Assembly (NCBI RefSeq): GCF_021531915.1
Contig: NZ_JAFBIV010000004.1
Coordinates: 62,001-126,000 of the forward strand
Direction: 5' to 3'
Length of the DNA stretch: 64,000 bases
Source: Oscillibacter valericigenes
Lineage (GTDB): Bacteria; Bacillota; Clostridia; Oscillospirales; Oscillospiraceae
Made by a program: the position numbers and the translations under genes. Shown one piece after another: positions 16,637 through 25,187 of this stretch (positions are counted from its first letter, which is position 1; the number at the start of each line of letters is the position of its first letter). Under the pieces are notes generated by a model that worked only from the letters and a program-made list of their open reading frames with translations, was not told where the DNA came from and made no database searches.

Positions 16637-18013
16637 ATGAAAACGAACCGCTTTTTTGCTCTTTTTTTGGCTCTTGTCCTGAGCCTTTCTCTGTTCCCCA
16701 CTGCTTATGCCGCCGGTGACGGGAAGCCGGAGCTCCCCGCCGACCCGGATATTCTAGCCAAGGCCGCCCTGCTGGTGGACGCCAATACTGGCGCGGTGGC
16801 CTACGCCAAAAACGAGCATCAGGAGCTGTATCCCGCCAGCCTGACCAAGATCATGACGGCCCTGCTGACCCTGGAGGCCATCGACGCGGGCAAACTGTCC
16901 ATGGACCAGGAGTTGACCGCTACCGCCACCGCTCTGGAGGGGCTCTCCTCTGACGGCAGCTCCGCCGGCATCAAGGTGGGTGAGACCATGTCGGTGCGGA
17001 ACCTGCTGTACTGCATGCTGGTGGTCTCCGCCAACGAGGCCTGCGACATTTTGGCGGAGGCGGTCTCCGGTTCTGTGTCTGCCTTTGTGGCGGCCATGAA
17101 CGCCAAGGCAGCGGAGCTGGGCTGCGAGAACACCCACTTCGCCAACCCCAACGGTCTCCATGACCCCCAGCACTACACCTCGGCCTGGGATATGTACCTG
17201 ATCACGAAGGCCGCTATGGAATACCCGGATTTCATGACCATCTGCGACACCGCCGCCTATACCGTTCCCGCCACCAATCTCAGCGGAGAACGGAAGCTGT
17301 ATACCACCAACCACCTGCTGTCCAACTGGCGGGTCATCGGCTATCGCAATACGGAGGCCCACGGCATCAAAACCGGTTCCACCGATGCGGCGGGGCACTG
17401 TCTGGTGTCCTCTGCCATGCGGGGCAGTCTCCACTTTATCAGCGTGATCCTGGGGGCTGACCGGGTGGTGGAAAACGGCGTGGGCAACATCCGCAGCTTC
17501 TCCGAAACCACCCGGATGTTCAACTACGGCTTTGATAACTTTACTTACAAAACCATTGTGGAAGAAAAGGAGGTCATTCAGGAGGTCGCTGTCTCCCTGT
17601 CCAAAATGGACCATGTAACGGTCCATCCTGCTAAGGACATTGAGGTCCTTCTGCCCAAGGTCCTGGGGGCAGGGGATCTGGAGCGGACCATTACCCTGGA
17701 AGCACCTGTGGAAGCCCCGGTGGAGAAAGGCCAGAAGCTGGGCACCATGGTGCTGAGCTATGACGATGTCACCTACGCCTCCGTGGACCTGCTGGCCAGC
17801 TTCGACGTGGAGGCCAGCAAGCTGATGACCTTCTGGCGGGATGTGAAGGTCTTCTTCGCCAAAACCTCTGTCCGGGTGGGCATCATCGTACTGGTGGTGC
17901 TGATCGTGGTACTGGTGCTGTGTAAGCTGCTGTTCGGCCGCCGCCGCTACCGCTACGGCCGTAGCGTCAGCCGCCGGGGCGGCGGGAATTACCGGGGCCG
18001 CCGCAGACATTGA
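16637..18013 (+). CDS. D-alanyl-D-alanine carboxypeptidase (DacF/PBP5 type)
   Basis: 458 residues. Signal peptide 1-25 ending AYA. Penicillin-binding motifs are complete: S68-L-T-K71 (YPASLTKIM), SAN (VVSANEACD) and KTG (HGIKTGSTDA). A PBP5-C beta-sandwich domain follows (about 300-390), then one membrane helix near 415-435 and a very basic Arg/Gly tail. The enzyme trims the terminal D-Ala from peptidoglycan stems outside the membrane. A true helix rather than an amphipathic anchor is typical of the DacF-like clostridial group. AGGAG precedes the start. Single gene ending in a terminator. Confidence 0.93.
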   Translation: MKTNRFFALFLALVLSLSLFPTAYAAGDGKPELPADPDILAKAALLVDANTGAVAYAKNEHQELYPASLTKIMTALLTLEAIDAGKLSMDQELTATATALEGLSSDGSSAGIKVGETMSVRNLLYCMLVVSANEACDILAEAVSGSVSAFVAAMNAKAAELGCENTHFANPNGLHDPQHYTSAWDMYLITKAAMEYPDFMTICDTAAYTVPATNLSGERKLYTTNHLLSNWRVIGYRNTEAHGIKTGSTDAAGHCLVSSAMRGSLHFISVILGADRVVENGVGNIRSFSETTRMFNYGFDNFTYKTIVEEKEVIQEVAVSLSKMDHVTVHPAKDIEVLLPKVLGAGDLERTITLEAPVEAPVEKGQKLGTMVLSYDDVTYASVDLLASFDVEASKLMTFWRDVKVFFAKTSVRVGIIVLVVLIVVLVLCKLLFGRRRYRYGRSVSRRGGGNYRGRRRH

Positions 18014-18022
18014 GGAAATATA

Positions 18023-18058
18023 AAAAACGGAGACTGCAGAAGCAGTCTCCGTTTTTTT
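18023..18058. terminator. Bidirectional terminator
   Basis: AACGGAGACTGC-AGAA-GCAGTCTCCGTT stem with A- and T-runs, between the carboxypeptidase and the convergent nitroreductase. Confidence 0.9.
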
Positions 18059-18066
18059 ACGTCGGA

Positions 18067-18579
18067 TTACAGGTACTTCACCAGTTCCTCCAGGGGCTTG
18101 CGGGAAGCATGCAGCCGGGAGGGATGGGCGCCCTCGGCGGGATAGCCCAGGGTCAGCATGGCAACCGGCATGGTACCCTGCATCTCCGGGAAAGCCGCCC
18201 AGAGCTTTTCAGGCTCGAACATCCCCACATAGGTAGTGCCCAGGCCCAGGTCCGCCGCCTGCAGCATCATCTGGGTGGCAGCGATGGCGGCGTCGATCTC
18301 GCCGTGGTTCTTGCCATCGGTCTCCCGCTTCCAGGCCTCCTGCAGATCGCAGGCCACCACTAGGATCACCGGGGGATGGAAATGGGAACCCATGCAGCCG
18401 TCGGCCTTTTCCAGTGCCTCGGGGCTCTGGATGACAAAAATGCGCTGGGGCTGGAGATTATGGGCAGTAGGGGCATTGCGCCCGGCCTCCAGGATCAGAG
18501 CCAGCTTCTCCGGCTCCACCGGACGGTCGCTGTATTTCCGGAGGGAGTACCGCTCTGCGGACAGCTTTTCAAAATCCAT
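18067..18579 (-). CDS. Nitroreductase-family flavoprotein
   Basis: 170 residues, the short class. The N-terminal SLRKYSDRPV holds the FMN-binding arginines, APTAHNLQPQRI is the P-loop-like FMN phosphate region, and AADLGLGTTYVGMFEPE with TLGYPAEG is the C-terminal FMN region. It should be an FMN-dependent NAD(P)H oxidoreductase acting as a dimer; substrate unknown. Single gene. Confidence 0.88.
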   Translation of the reverse strand: MDFEKLSAERYSLRKYSDRPVEPEKLALILEAGRNAPTAHNLQPQRIFVIQSPEALEKADGCMGSHFHPPVILVVACDLQEAWKRETDGKNHGEIDAAIAATQMMLQAADLGLGTTYVGMFEPEKLWAAFPEMQGTMPVAMLTLGYPAEGAHPSRLHASRKPLEELVKYL

Positions 18580-18649
18580 GGGACTGTCTCCTTTATCTGA
18601 TGTGATATCCGGATTTTAGCACACTCTCCCCTGCACCGCAATCCTTTTT

Positions 18650-19276
18650 TCAGCGGCGGGGCATACCGCCCATGGCGCCGCCGGAGCTGCCGCTCATGCC
18701 GCCGCCCATTCCGCCGGACATGCCGCCGCCCATGCTGTCGCTGATGCCGTTGCTCTGCCAGCCGTCCTCCCGCAGCAGCTCGGCACACCGGCGGCGGCGC
18801 TGGATATCATAGAATTCCACGAATTTCAGGGAGTAGTAATCGCTGACGATATAGCGGTCCCGGCTCTCCTGATAAATGGTGAGATAGTCGTTGCCCACAT
18901 CGAACAGGATGCCCTCCCAGGACACGGTGTTCTGGGTGCCCACCAGGAAGGTGGCCACCACATAGCTGCCCTCATAGCGGGACAGCAGGGCCTTCCAGGA
19001 CCCCAGGTACGCCTCCTCCCGGGAGGTAGGCGCCTCAATGACCTCAACGGGAAGCTGATTGCCCATGTCCGCCAGCTCCGGGGGATTCGCGCCGGTCATG
19101 GAGGTTCCCCGGTCCATGGTCCCGGTCATGGTGCCCCGGCCGGCAGTCACGGGATAGCGGGGCTCCGTAGGTTCCCGGCTGATCTCTCCGGACCAGTCCA
19201 TCCGGTCCCGCTGGCGATCCCGGTCCATCGTCCGCGGCATGGCTGCGGGCTCGTAAGTATTCTGCAAACGCTGCAT
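18650..19276 (-). CDS. gerQ: GerQ-like spore coat protein
   Basis: 208 residues. The N-terminal half is a polar Arg/Met/Thr-rich region. The middle (about 95-160) contains the domain: a polypeptide beginning SWKALLSRYEGSYVVATFLV, then GILFDVGNDYLTIYQ and YSLKFVEFYD, which parallels the GerQ pattern (G-V-x-E-A-G-x-D-H-I-x-x-S-D-x-x-x-x-x-Y-x-L then D-x-V-x-F). The C-terminus is a run of GGGM/GGM repeats. In Bacilli GerQ anchors CwlJ in the coat, and in B. anthracis the two genes form an operon. Here it follows the CwlJ gene with an 11-bp gap, which strengthens the call. ATG at 19276 has GAGAGG 7 nt upstream. Confidence 0.72.
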   Translation of the reverse strand: MQRLQNTYEPAAMPRTMDRDRQRDRMDWSGEISREPTEPRYPVTAGRGTMTGTMDRGTSMTGANPPELADMGNQLPVEVIEAPTSREEAYLGSWKALLSRYEGSYVVATFLVGTQNTVSWEGILFDVGNDYLTIYQESRDRYIVSDYYSLKFVEFYDIQRRRRCAELLREDGWQSNGISDSMGGGMSGGMGGGMSGSSGGAMGGMPRR

Positions 19277-19287
19277 AATGACACCTC

Positions 19288-19728
19288 TCAAGTTTTATAA
19301 TACGCATCCGTGGGATTGTAAAAGCAGTGGTCGCCGATCCGCGTCTGCCAGTATCCCACATTGGATGGAAAGAAAGATCTGCACTGGGGGCCGAAGGGGT
19401 TGTAAAACCACAGGGACTCCGCCACATCCGGCAGCCGGTTGCCCGCGATGGCCCAGTCGGCGATATCGTAGTGGATCTGTTCAGGCCGCATATTGTAAAT
19501 ATTCTGAGGATTGTAGGCGCCGCCCTCGGTCTCACTGGCGCAGACGAACTGGTAGGGCTGGAAGATGATCTTGCGGATGCTGCCCTGGCCCACCCGGGCG
19601 TATTCCCCGCCTTTGGCGTGGACCCGGTTCATCACCACACCCGCCACGGCCTTCATGCCGTTCTCCCCTTCCCCGCCCGCCTCGCACTGGATCAGACGCG
19701 CCAACAGCTCCCGGTCGGAAAATGCCAT
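19288..19728 (-). CDS. cwlJ: Spore cell-wall hydrolase CwlJ
   Basis: 146 residues, one Hydrolase_2 (SleB/CwlJ) domain and no signal peptide, the CwlJ arrangement. The catalytic glutamate lies in LIQCEAGGEGENGM; AVAGVVMNRV and DHCFYNPTD are family signatures. CwlJ degrades cortex peptidoglycan during Ca-dipicolinate-triggered germination and is placed in the coat during sporulation. AGGAG precedes the ATG at 19728. The gerQ-like gene follows in the same operon. Confidence 0.88.
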   Translation of the reverse strand: MAFSDRELLARLIQCEAGGEGENGMKAVAGVVMNRVHAKGGEYARVGQGSIRKIIFQPYQFVCASETEGGAYNPQNIYNMRPEQIHYDIADWAIAGNRLPDVAESLWFYNPFGPQCRSFFPSNVGYWQTRIGDHCFYNPTDAYYKT

Positions 19729-19810
19729 GGTGTATCTCCTCACTTCCTTTGCTGAGACAGTGTATGCGGAGGAAACCCTGCTTGTGAGGGCAGCCGAAGC
19801 TTTCGGGCAT

Positions 19811-19840
19811 AACAAACGGCCGCCCGTAGGGGCGGCCGTG
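19811..19840 (-). terminator. Terminator of the glycosyltransferase transcript
   Basis: ACGGCCGCCC-CTAC-GGGCGGCCGT stem followed on the minus strand by TTTGTT. Confidence 0.7.
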
Positions 19841-19856
19841 CTCAGGTCTGATGTAT

Positions 19857-21008
19857 TCAGGGATGTACCGCTTTTCTGGCCGCGCCCTGTTCGGCGATGG
19901 CCATGCGGAACATCTCCTCCGTTTTCTTGATGGACTCCTCCATCGCATACTGCTTGGCGTGCTCGGCGTAGCGCAGTTCCATTGTCTTCCGCTCCTCCGG
20001 ATGCTCGATCCACCAGTCGATCTGGGCAGCCAGGGCGGCGCTGTCCCCGGCGGGGAACAGACTCCGGCCATCCAGGGCGAACTGGGGTGTGGCGGACCGG
20101 GAGGACTCCGCGATAATAGGCACCAAGCCGCAGGCGAAGGCCTCCATGCAGCTCATGGCCTCGATCTCCGCGTCGGAGGTGTGAACATACAGGTCCGCCA
20201 TGTGCAGAATATCGATCAGGCGCTCCGGCTCGTAGAACTGCATCACGATGGGATTCTGGAGCTTTTCCGCCAGCTTCCGGTACTTCTTCTCCAGCGGGCC
20301 CTTCCCCGCCAGGATCACCTGGATCTCTTTGGCATGATGGCTGCGGGCGCAGGCCTCAATCAGCACGTCCTGCCGCTTTTCTCCGGCATAGCGGCCCACC
20401 ATCAGCACGTTGAAATAGCCCTTCATCCAGTCCTCCTTGGGCAGCTTGCCGTAGAAATACTGGGGACTGATGCCGTTGGAGATCACATGGAGCTGAGCCG
20501 TATATCCATGCTGGCGCAGCTGATTTGTGATCATGTTGCTGGGGCAGTGGATATGGGTGAACCGGTTGTAAAAGGTATCCCGAAACCCGCTGTACAGCAG
20601 GTCGTTGGCCCGCTTGCTTCTGCCCAGGTGGAAGGTATAGGTGATGTTCTCCGGCTGGCAGTGGAAGGCCGCCGTGTGGGGGATGCCCAGCTTTTCCACA
20701 TGCCGCAGGCCCGTGACCGCCAGAGGCGAGGGCATCATAAAATGCACCACGTCCGCCCAGGCGGCCGCCTTTTCAAAGACATGCTTGTTGGGGATGGCCA
20801 GCCGCATCCCCTGGCTGGTGACCAGATGCTCCATCACCGGCAGGAACTTCATCTGCTTCACTGCGTATTTGTAGTCGGCGGGCTTGCCGATGGCAATGAC
20901 CCGGACCTCGTTGCCGTGGTCCTTCAGGGCCTTGGCAAAACGGCGGGCGCTAATGGTAGTTCCGTTATTGGCGTCGTCAAACTGGTCGATCACCAGTACG
21001 ATTTTCAT
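19857..21008 (-). CDS. GT4-family glycosyltransferase
   Basis: 383 residues with a GT-B fold. The N-terminal Rossmann half starts MKIVLVIDQFDDANNGTT, and the C-terminal half carries VGRYAGEKRQDVLIEA (nucleotide-sugar ribose region), ILAGKGP, and the SDAEIEAMSCMEAFACGLVP motif with the GT4 E-x7-E pair. Acceptor and product are not readable; the lipid-glycosylating group (diacylglycerol glucosyltransferase-like) is one possibility. It follows a TSCPD gene by 10 bp on the same strand, so they are probably co-transcribed. Confidence 0.85.
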   Translation of the reverse strand: MKIVLVIDQFDDANNGTTISARRFAKALKDHGNEVRVIAIGKPADYKYAVKQMKFLPVMEHLVTSQGMRLAIPNKHVFEKAAAWADVVHFMMPSPLAVTGLRHVEKLGIPHTAAFHCQPENITYTFHLGRSKRANDLLYSGFRDTFYNRFTHIHCPSNMITNQLRQHGYTAQLHVISNGISPQYFYGKLPKEDWMKGYFNVLMVGRYAGEKRQDVLIEACARSHHAKEIQVILAGKGPLEKKYRKLAEKLQNPIVMQFYEPERLIDILHMADLYVHTSDAEIEAMSCMEAFACGLVPIIAESSRSATPQFALDGRSLFPAGDSAALAAQIDWWIEHPEERKTMELRYAEHAKQYAMEESIKKTEEMFRMAIAEQGAARKAVHP

Positions 21009-21018
21009 AAGCCTCTCC

Positions 21019-21273
21019 TCACTGTTTCTCCAGCGCGGCCTCCAGGTTCTGTGCGAACTGGTCCGGGCAGGAGGTGTCCTTAAAGCCGCAGCGGATGCCC
21101 TTCAGCCGCTCAATGGCCTCCCGGGCGGGCATGCCCTTCACCAGGGACGCAATGCCCTGCAGATTGCCGCTGCAGCCCCCCAGCACCCGCAGCTCCTGAA
21201 TGACGCCCTGGTCATCCACATCCACCTGCATCTCCTGGGAGCAGACGCCCCGGGGGCGAAAACGATAAGTCAT
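21019..21273 (-). CDS. TSCPD-domain protein (TIGR03905 type)
   Basis: 84 residues, single TSCPD domain as found at the C-terminus of some ribonucleotide reductases. Conserved cysteines are in RPRGVCSQEM, LGGCSGNLQGI, IRCGF and TSCPDQFA, spaced to bind a metal. Stand-alone members have no established function. A ribosome site (AAGGAG) precedes the start; it begins a two-gene unit with the glycosyltransferase. Confidence 0.88.
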   Translation of the reverse strand: MTYRFRPRGVCSQEMQVDVDDQGVIQELRVLGGCSGNLQGIASLVKGMPAREAIERLKGIRCGFKDTSCPDQFAQNLEAALEKQ

Positions 21274-21399
21274 GGGTTCTTTCTCCTTTTGTTTAAATAT
21301 TCCACTTTAAGATACCACACGTGCCGGAAAAAGGCAAGGTCACAAATGCCCGCCCGCTCCCTCGTTCGATATTCTTTGGGAGGGCAGCCTTATTGCCGC

Positions 21400-21454
21400 T
21401 TGACATTAACGATATTCGATATTATACTGATATTTGAAATAACGATATTCGATA
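21400..21454 (+). promoter_or_regulatory. PadR-gene promoter and operator repeats
   Basis: TTGACA (21400-21405), 17-bp spacer, TATACT (21423-21428), a near-consensus sigma-A promoter. AACGATATTCGATA occurs at 21408-21421 (inside the spacer) and at 21441-21454 (downstream), 33 bp apart. A shorter TTCGATATTC lies near 21365. This layout fits autorepression by the PadR protein. Confidence 0.8.
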
Positions 21455-21468
21455 ATAGGAGGTGTCCT

Positions 21469-21789
21469 ATGGCCCGGGAAAAATTTCAAACTCTGACGGA
21501 GCAGATGTTTTACATCCTGCTGTGTCTGCGGACAGAGCTGTGCGGCACAGACATCATGGCCCGCGTCACGGAACTGACCCAGGGCCGGGTCAGCGTCGGT
21601 CCCGGCACGCTGTACAACCTGCTGGAGAGCTTTTTGTCCGCAGGCTATATTGCGGAAACGAAAATAGAAGGCCGGAAGAGGAGCTATCTTATCACGGAAG
21701 CAGGCCAGAAGGCCCTGGAGGACGAATACCGCCGCCTGCGGACCCTGGCGGCGGACTACGAAGCACAGACAGGAGGTGCGGACGCGTGA
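21469..21789 (+). CDS. PadR-family transcriptional regulator
   Basis: 106 residues. The winged helix (about 5-85) carries the PadR signature GPGTLYNLLESF followed by GYI and RKRSYLITEAGQKAL, then a dimerising C-terminal helix. PadR proteins of this size repress neighbouring transporter or membrane-protein genes and respond to small hydrophobic effectors. GGAGG precedes the ATG. The stop overlaps the GTG of the next gene (GTGA), so the membrane-protein pair is presumably its target. Confidence 0.93.
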   Translation: MAREKFQTLTEQMFYILLCLRTELCGTDIMARVTELTQGRVSVGPGTLYNLLESFLSAGYIAETKIEGRKRSYLITEAGQKALEDEYRRLRTLAADYEAQTGGADA

Positions 21790-23189
21790 AAAATACGAAA
21801 CGGGAATGGATGCCCCTGTACGGCTATCTGGACCGGACCGCCATCACCGCCCATCTTTCGGACATGGCTGCCAAGGGCTGGATGCTGGAAAAGATCGGCG
21901 GCTGGAGCTGGCGCTATCGCCGGACGGAGCCGAAAAAACTGCGATTCTCCCTCACCTTCTTCCCCGCCGCCTCTCAGTTTGACGCCGTTCCCTCCGAGGG
22001 GCTGGAGACCTACCGGGACTACTGTGCCGCCGCGGGGTGGGTCCTGGCGGCGGACTCCGCCCAGGTGCAGATTTTTTACACCGAGGATGAACAAGCCGTC
22101 CCCATTGAGACGGACCCGGCAGCGGAATACGCCAACATCCGCCGCTGCATGAAAAAGAGCTTTCTCGGCAGCTATTGGGCGCTGCTGGCCCTGTCCCTGT
22201 TCCAAATCCTGTTTCAGTTCTATCGCATCTGGACGGACCCGGTGGACACCCTGTCCAGCACCGCCAGCCTTTCCACCATTTTGAACTGGCTGCCCCTGGG
22301 CCTGCTGATTATCGCGGAGCTAACCCGATACTATCGCTGGCAGCGGAAAGCCAAAGCAGCGGCGGAGTCAGGCGCCCCCCTGCCGGACCTGCGGAGCGTC
22401 CGATGGCTGGGCATTTTGGTAATGGTGTGGTCCTGTTTCATCGTCCTGTGGCTGCTGGCCTCTTACTGGAATTCCCGGGGGATGTTCCTGCTGATGGTGG
22501 GGATGCTCCTCTATATGGGCCTGATGATTTTCCTGTCCCTGGCCGCCAAAGACGCCCTGAAGCGCCTGAAAGCTCCCCGCTGGGCGAATATCGCCGTCAC
22601 CTACGGCCTGATCATCGCCCTGACCGTGGGCGGTATGGCGGGCATGACGGCCCTGATTTTCCGCAATTCCGGCTGGCTGGAGGACCGCCCAACCGTGGAG
22701 ACCTACGAATATAGGGGCATGACCTGGTCGGTCTATCACGACGACATTCCCCTGCGCATCGAAGACCTGGTGGAAACGGACTACACCCAATGGAGCACCC
22801 AGGCCCGGGTGGACAGCTCTTTCCTGCTGACTCACGGGACCTACACCCAGCGGGCCCGGATGGATGCCCTGGATCAGCCGGACCTGGAATATGAACTCGT
22901 CACCGTAAAGTCGGGATTCCTCTATAACCTGTGCAAAAAGGACTTTATCTCCTGGGTGGAATGGGGCAATGACCAGCTCCCTCAGGAAGACTGGGATGAA
23001 TACCGCCCCGTGAACGCCGCCCCCTGGGATGCGGACGAGGTCTATCAGCGATACAGCGCCGGGGAGGCCATCAATCAGTTCCTGGTCTGCTGGCCGGACC
23101 GGATCGCCGAGGTGCAGTTCGACTGGGACTGGACCATAACAGAGAACATGATGTCCACCGCCGCTGAAGCCCTGAAAGGAGGACGCTGA
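21786..23189 (+). CDS. DUF2812 membrane protein
   Basis: 467 residues. The N-terminal DUF2812 domain (about 1-120) shows the usual LYGYLDRTAITAHLSDMAAK start, the AKGWMLEKIGG string and FTEDEQ-like acidic end. Four membrane segments follow (about 130-290). The last 170 residues form a soluble domain starting TYEYRGMTWSVYHDDIPL; a related domain ends the next protein. GTG at 21786 overlaps the PadR stop. PadR-DUF2812 operons are frequent in clostridia; the function of DUF2812 is not established, though an envelope-stress or transport-regulatory role is often supposed. Confidence 0.85.
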   Translation: MKNTKREWMPLYGYLDRTAITAHLSDMAAKGWMLEKIGGWSWRYRRTEPKKLRFSLTFFPAASQFDAVPSEGLETYRDYCAAAGWVLAADSAQVQIFYTEDEQAVPIETDPAAEYANIRRCMKKSFLGSYWALLALSLFQILFQFYRIWTDPVDTLSSTASLSTILNWLPLGLLIIAELTRYYRWQRKAKAAAESGAPLPDLRSVRWLGILVMVWSCFIVLWLLASYWNSRGMFLLMVGMLLYMGLMIFLSLAAKDALKRLKAPRWANIAVTYGLIIALTVGGMAGMTALIFRNSGWLEDRPTVETYEYRGMTWSVYHDDIPLRIEDLVETDYTQWSTQARVDSSFLLTHGTYTQRARMDALDQPDLEYELVTVKSGFLYNLCKKDFISWVEWGNDQLPQEDWDEYRPVNAAPWDADEVYQRYSAGEAINQFLVCWPDRIAEVQFDWDWTITENMMSTAAEALKGGR

Positions 23190-23192
23190 GTC

Positions 23193-24143
23193 ATGCTGGC
23201 CAATCCCGCCGCCCTGAGTACGCTGGCCCTCTGGCCCCTGCTCATTCTCTTTTGCGCCACGGAGATCTCCAGCTACTTTCTCTGGCGCCGCAAAGCCAGG
23301 CGGATCGCGGACGAGGAGGGCCGCTTCACCCCCACCCGGGGCCACCGGCGGCTGCGGCTGGCCTATGAGCTGCTGACGACGGTCGCTCTGCTCTGCATGT
23401 TCTTTTCCTTCAGTACCCAGATATCATTTATCTTCGCTGGTGTCTTTGTGGTAATCGTTGCCCTTCAGGGGCTGCTGGCCGGGCTGCGGTATCTGCTGCG
23501 GCGCACCGGCTGGTCCACGGAGGTCAACCGTCTGGTGACACAGCTCCTCAGCTTTCTGGTGGCCTTCGCGGTCATCGGCGGCGTGACCTGGGGCGCTATT
23601 CGGCTGATCCAGGATGAGCCGTGGCGGGAGACCTACACCTGGCAGGGAGATGAGTACGACGTCCACCCCATCGACCTGCCCCTGACCCTGGCGGACCTGA
23701 CAGGCCAGCCCTATGAGCATATCTCCCGGGAGCAGTTGGAGACCCGGACCTTCTTCCTCTCCCGCCAGAGCTGCAAGGAGACCGTCGGCCAGCCCCAGAA
23801 GCAGCTGACATGGAACTACGAGGTCACGGACATCCGCCGTCCCTGGCTGCGGGACACGGTGGTCCGGGACTATCTGGAAAATACCGGCGATACCTTCACC
23901 ATCCCCTCCCGCCAGATCAAGTTCACCATCGACTGGGATTGGGTCCCGGAGGAGGACCCCGGCGCCTGGGGCGCCGATGCGGCATATCGGAAAGTATACA
24001 TTGACAAGCAGAACGGCCACCGGAATCCGGTCAACACCTATCTGCTTTTCTACGGCGACCGGATCGTGGAACTGGACCTTCCCCAGAAGCTCACCGACAT
24101 CCAACGGGCCACGGTGGGGGAAAGGCTCGGGATCCATATATAA
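23193..24143 (+). CDS. Membrane protein, partner of the DUF2812 protein
   Basis: 316 residues. Membrane segments at about 8-28, 50-70, 72-90 and 110-130, then a soluble C-terminal domain from about 140. That domain resembles the end of the preceding protein: a D-x-P-L-x-x-x-D-L start, a W-x-x-D-x-x-Y string and a closing Y/W-x-D-R-I-x-E-x-x-x-x. The two are likely to work as a pair under PadR control. GGAGG lies 9 nt upstream of the ATG. A terminator follows directly. Confidence 0.65.
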   Translation: MLANPAALSTLALWPLLILFCATEISSYFLWRRKARRIADEEGRFTPTRGHRRLRLAYELLTTVALLCMFFSFSTQISFIFAGVFVVIVALQGLLAGLRYLLRRTGWSTEVNRLVTQLLSFLVAFAVIGGVTWGAIRLIQDEPWRETYTWQGDEYDVHPIDLPLTLADLTGQPYEHISREQLETRTFFLSRQSCKETVGQPQKQLTWNYEVTDIRRPWLRDTVVRDYLENTGDTFTIPSRQIKFTIDWDWVPEEDPGAWGADAAYRKVYIDKQNGHRNPVNTYLLFYGDRIVELDLPQKLTDIQRATVGERLGIHI

Positions 24144-24145
24144 GG

Positions 24146-24176
24146 AAAGGGAGAGGCATTTGCCTCTCCCTTTGTT
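24146..24176. terminator. Terminator after the PadR operon
   Basis: AAAGGGAGAGGC-ATTT-GCCTCTCCCTTT stem with T-rich tail. On the minus strand it also follows the displaced spo0A end. Confidence 0.85.
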
Positions 24177-24184
24177 TGCGCTTT

Positions 24185-24355
24185 TCAGCCCAGCAGGCCC
24201 GTGCCGTTTTTCTTCTCCAGCAGGAGCCGGTCAGCGATCATGGCGATGAATTCACTATTGGTGGGCTTGCCCTTGGCGTTGCTCACCGTGTAGCCGAAGT
24301 ACTTCTGCAGGGTTTCCAGGTCGCCCCGGTCCCAGGCCACCTCGATGGCGTGGCG
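24185..24355 (-). pseudogene. spo0A: Displaced native 3' end of spo0A
   Basis: This minus-strand fragment encodes the last 57 residues of Spo0A and its TGA at 24185. The first 122 bp (24355 to 24234) are identical to 33457-33578 in the working gene. Beyond that it reads [16 protein letters not shown], where the working gene reads [14 protein letters not shown]. The DNA for the shared ADRL differs at synonymous sites, so the two tails have separate origins. It has no start or promoter of its own. It is what the chromosome carried before integration; excision across the repeats would restore it to spo0A. Confidence 0.92.
24234..24355. repeat. Left attachment-type direct repeat (spo0A sequence)
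   Basis: 122 bp identical to 33457-33578. It starts GCGATCATGGCGATGAATTC and ends GATGGCGTGGCG. The crossover site must lie within it. Confidence 0.9.
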
Positions 24356-24755
24356 GATGGGTGTGCCTGTCGGCCCACAGAAAACGGCTTCGCTTCAAAA
24401 CAGATTTGTTGCTTAATTTGCTGGAATGAACCACGACTGTTCATCGGGTTGTCCTAATGCTATCAGATGTTTTTGAATCCGTCAACTTCTAAGCCTATAA
24501 ACTCTTGAAATTCGAAGTTTGTTGGGGGTATTTAAACACAAATCGATCTCCACTATCAACTTTTGAAGACTTTCTTCAACTTTCCAATAGGTTTTGAGAA
24601 CTTTGTAGTGTCCAGGAGTCAGAAAAGAGTCTGCCGCAAGGCTTGCCCTCATGCCACTTTGAGTCCCGCTCCAAAGTTCGGTTTCTCCTGCCATCAATCA
24701 GCCTCAAATGCGAGGCTGATTTTTTCTTTTTTACAACACCTTGATGGAATGTTTA
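24356..24755. other. Left arm of the element, no gene found
   Basis: About 400 bp of AT-rich sequence after the left repeat. Short frames here have no ribosome sites. A small inverted repeat (TCAGCCTC/GAGGCTGA, 24699-24721) followed by a T-run may insulate the first promoter module. Confidence 0.5.
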
Positions 24756-24840
24756 TGTGCCAGGGCATAAAAATAATTTTGCTATACTAATATCAGAAAA
24801 CAGGGGAACACAAAACAACAAAACAAAGGAGATTATAAAA
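24756..24840 (+). promoter_or_regulatory. Promoter module 1 of 3
   Basis: TGTGCCAGGG, 17-18 bp, extended -10 TTTGCTATACTAA, then ATCAGAAA-CAGGGGAACACAAAA and a strong AAAGGAG site before the ATG at 24841. It is nearly the same as the modules at 25103 and 25230. Confidence 0.75.
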
Positions 24841-25089
24841 ATGTTCGAAAGAATGACTGTTGCTGACTACAAAGAAATCTATGAAAAAATTCTTCACCTC
24901 TCATTTGATGCCGACGGTTTTGGGCTGTTTAAGCACATTACTGATGAAGATGTCGAAAAGTGCATTTGGATCGCTGCAATCCTGGATGTGCTGAACGATG
25001 TCCCTCTCAGCAGAATGGAGCATACCTTCAAGCAGAAGAAGATGACATTCGATTGGGATAAGTTCTGGAAAGAAAATTACGAATCCTAA
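24841..25089 (+). CDS. Small acidic element protein, function unknown
   Basis: 82 residues, rich in Asp, Glu, Lys and aromatic residues, predicted mostly helical with no membrane segment. It begins MFERMTVADYKEIYEKILHL and ends in a Trp/Phe/Lys-rich helix (DWDKFWKENYES). I recognise no family. It has a strong ribosome site (AAAGGAG, 9 nt) and the first of three matching promoter modules, so it is probably well expressed. It is followed by the second module. Confidence 0.65.
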   Translation: MFERMTVADYKEIYEKILHLSFDADGFGLFKHITDEDVEKCIWIAAILDVLNDVPLSRMEHTFKQKKMTFDWDKFWKENYES

Positions 25090-25102
25090 CAACGGTTCAT
25101 TT

Positions 25103-25187
25103 TTGTGCCAGGCCAATACACCGAGTTTGCTATACTAATATCAGAAACAAGGGGAACACAAAACCCAAACAAAAAGGAGATGACGAC
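25103..25187 (+). promoter_or_regulatory. Promoter module 2 of 3
   Basis: TTGTGCCAGGC, 18 bp from CCAGG to TATACT, extended -10 TTTGCTATACTAA, ATCAGAAACAAGGGGAACAC, and AAAAAGGAG before the ATG at 25188. Confidence 0.75.
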
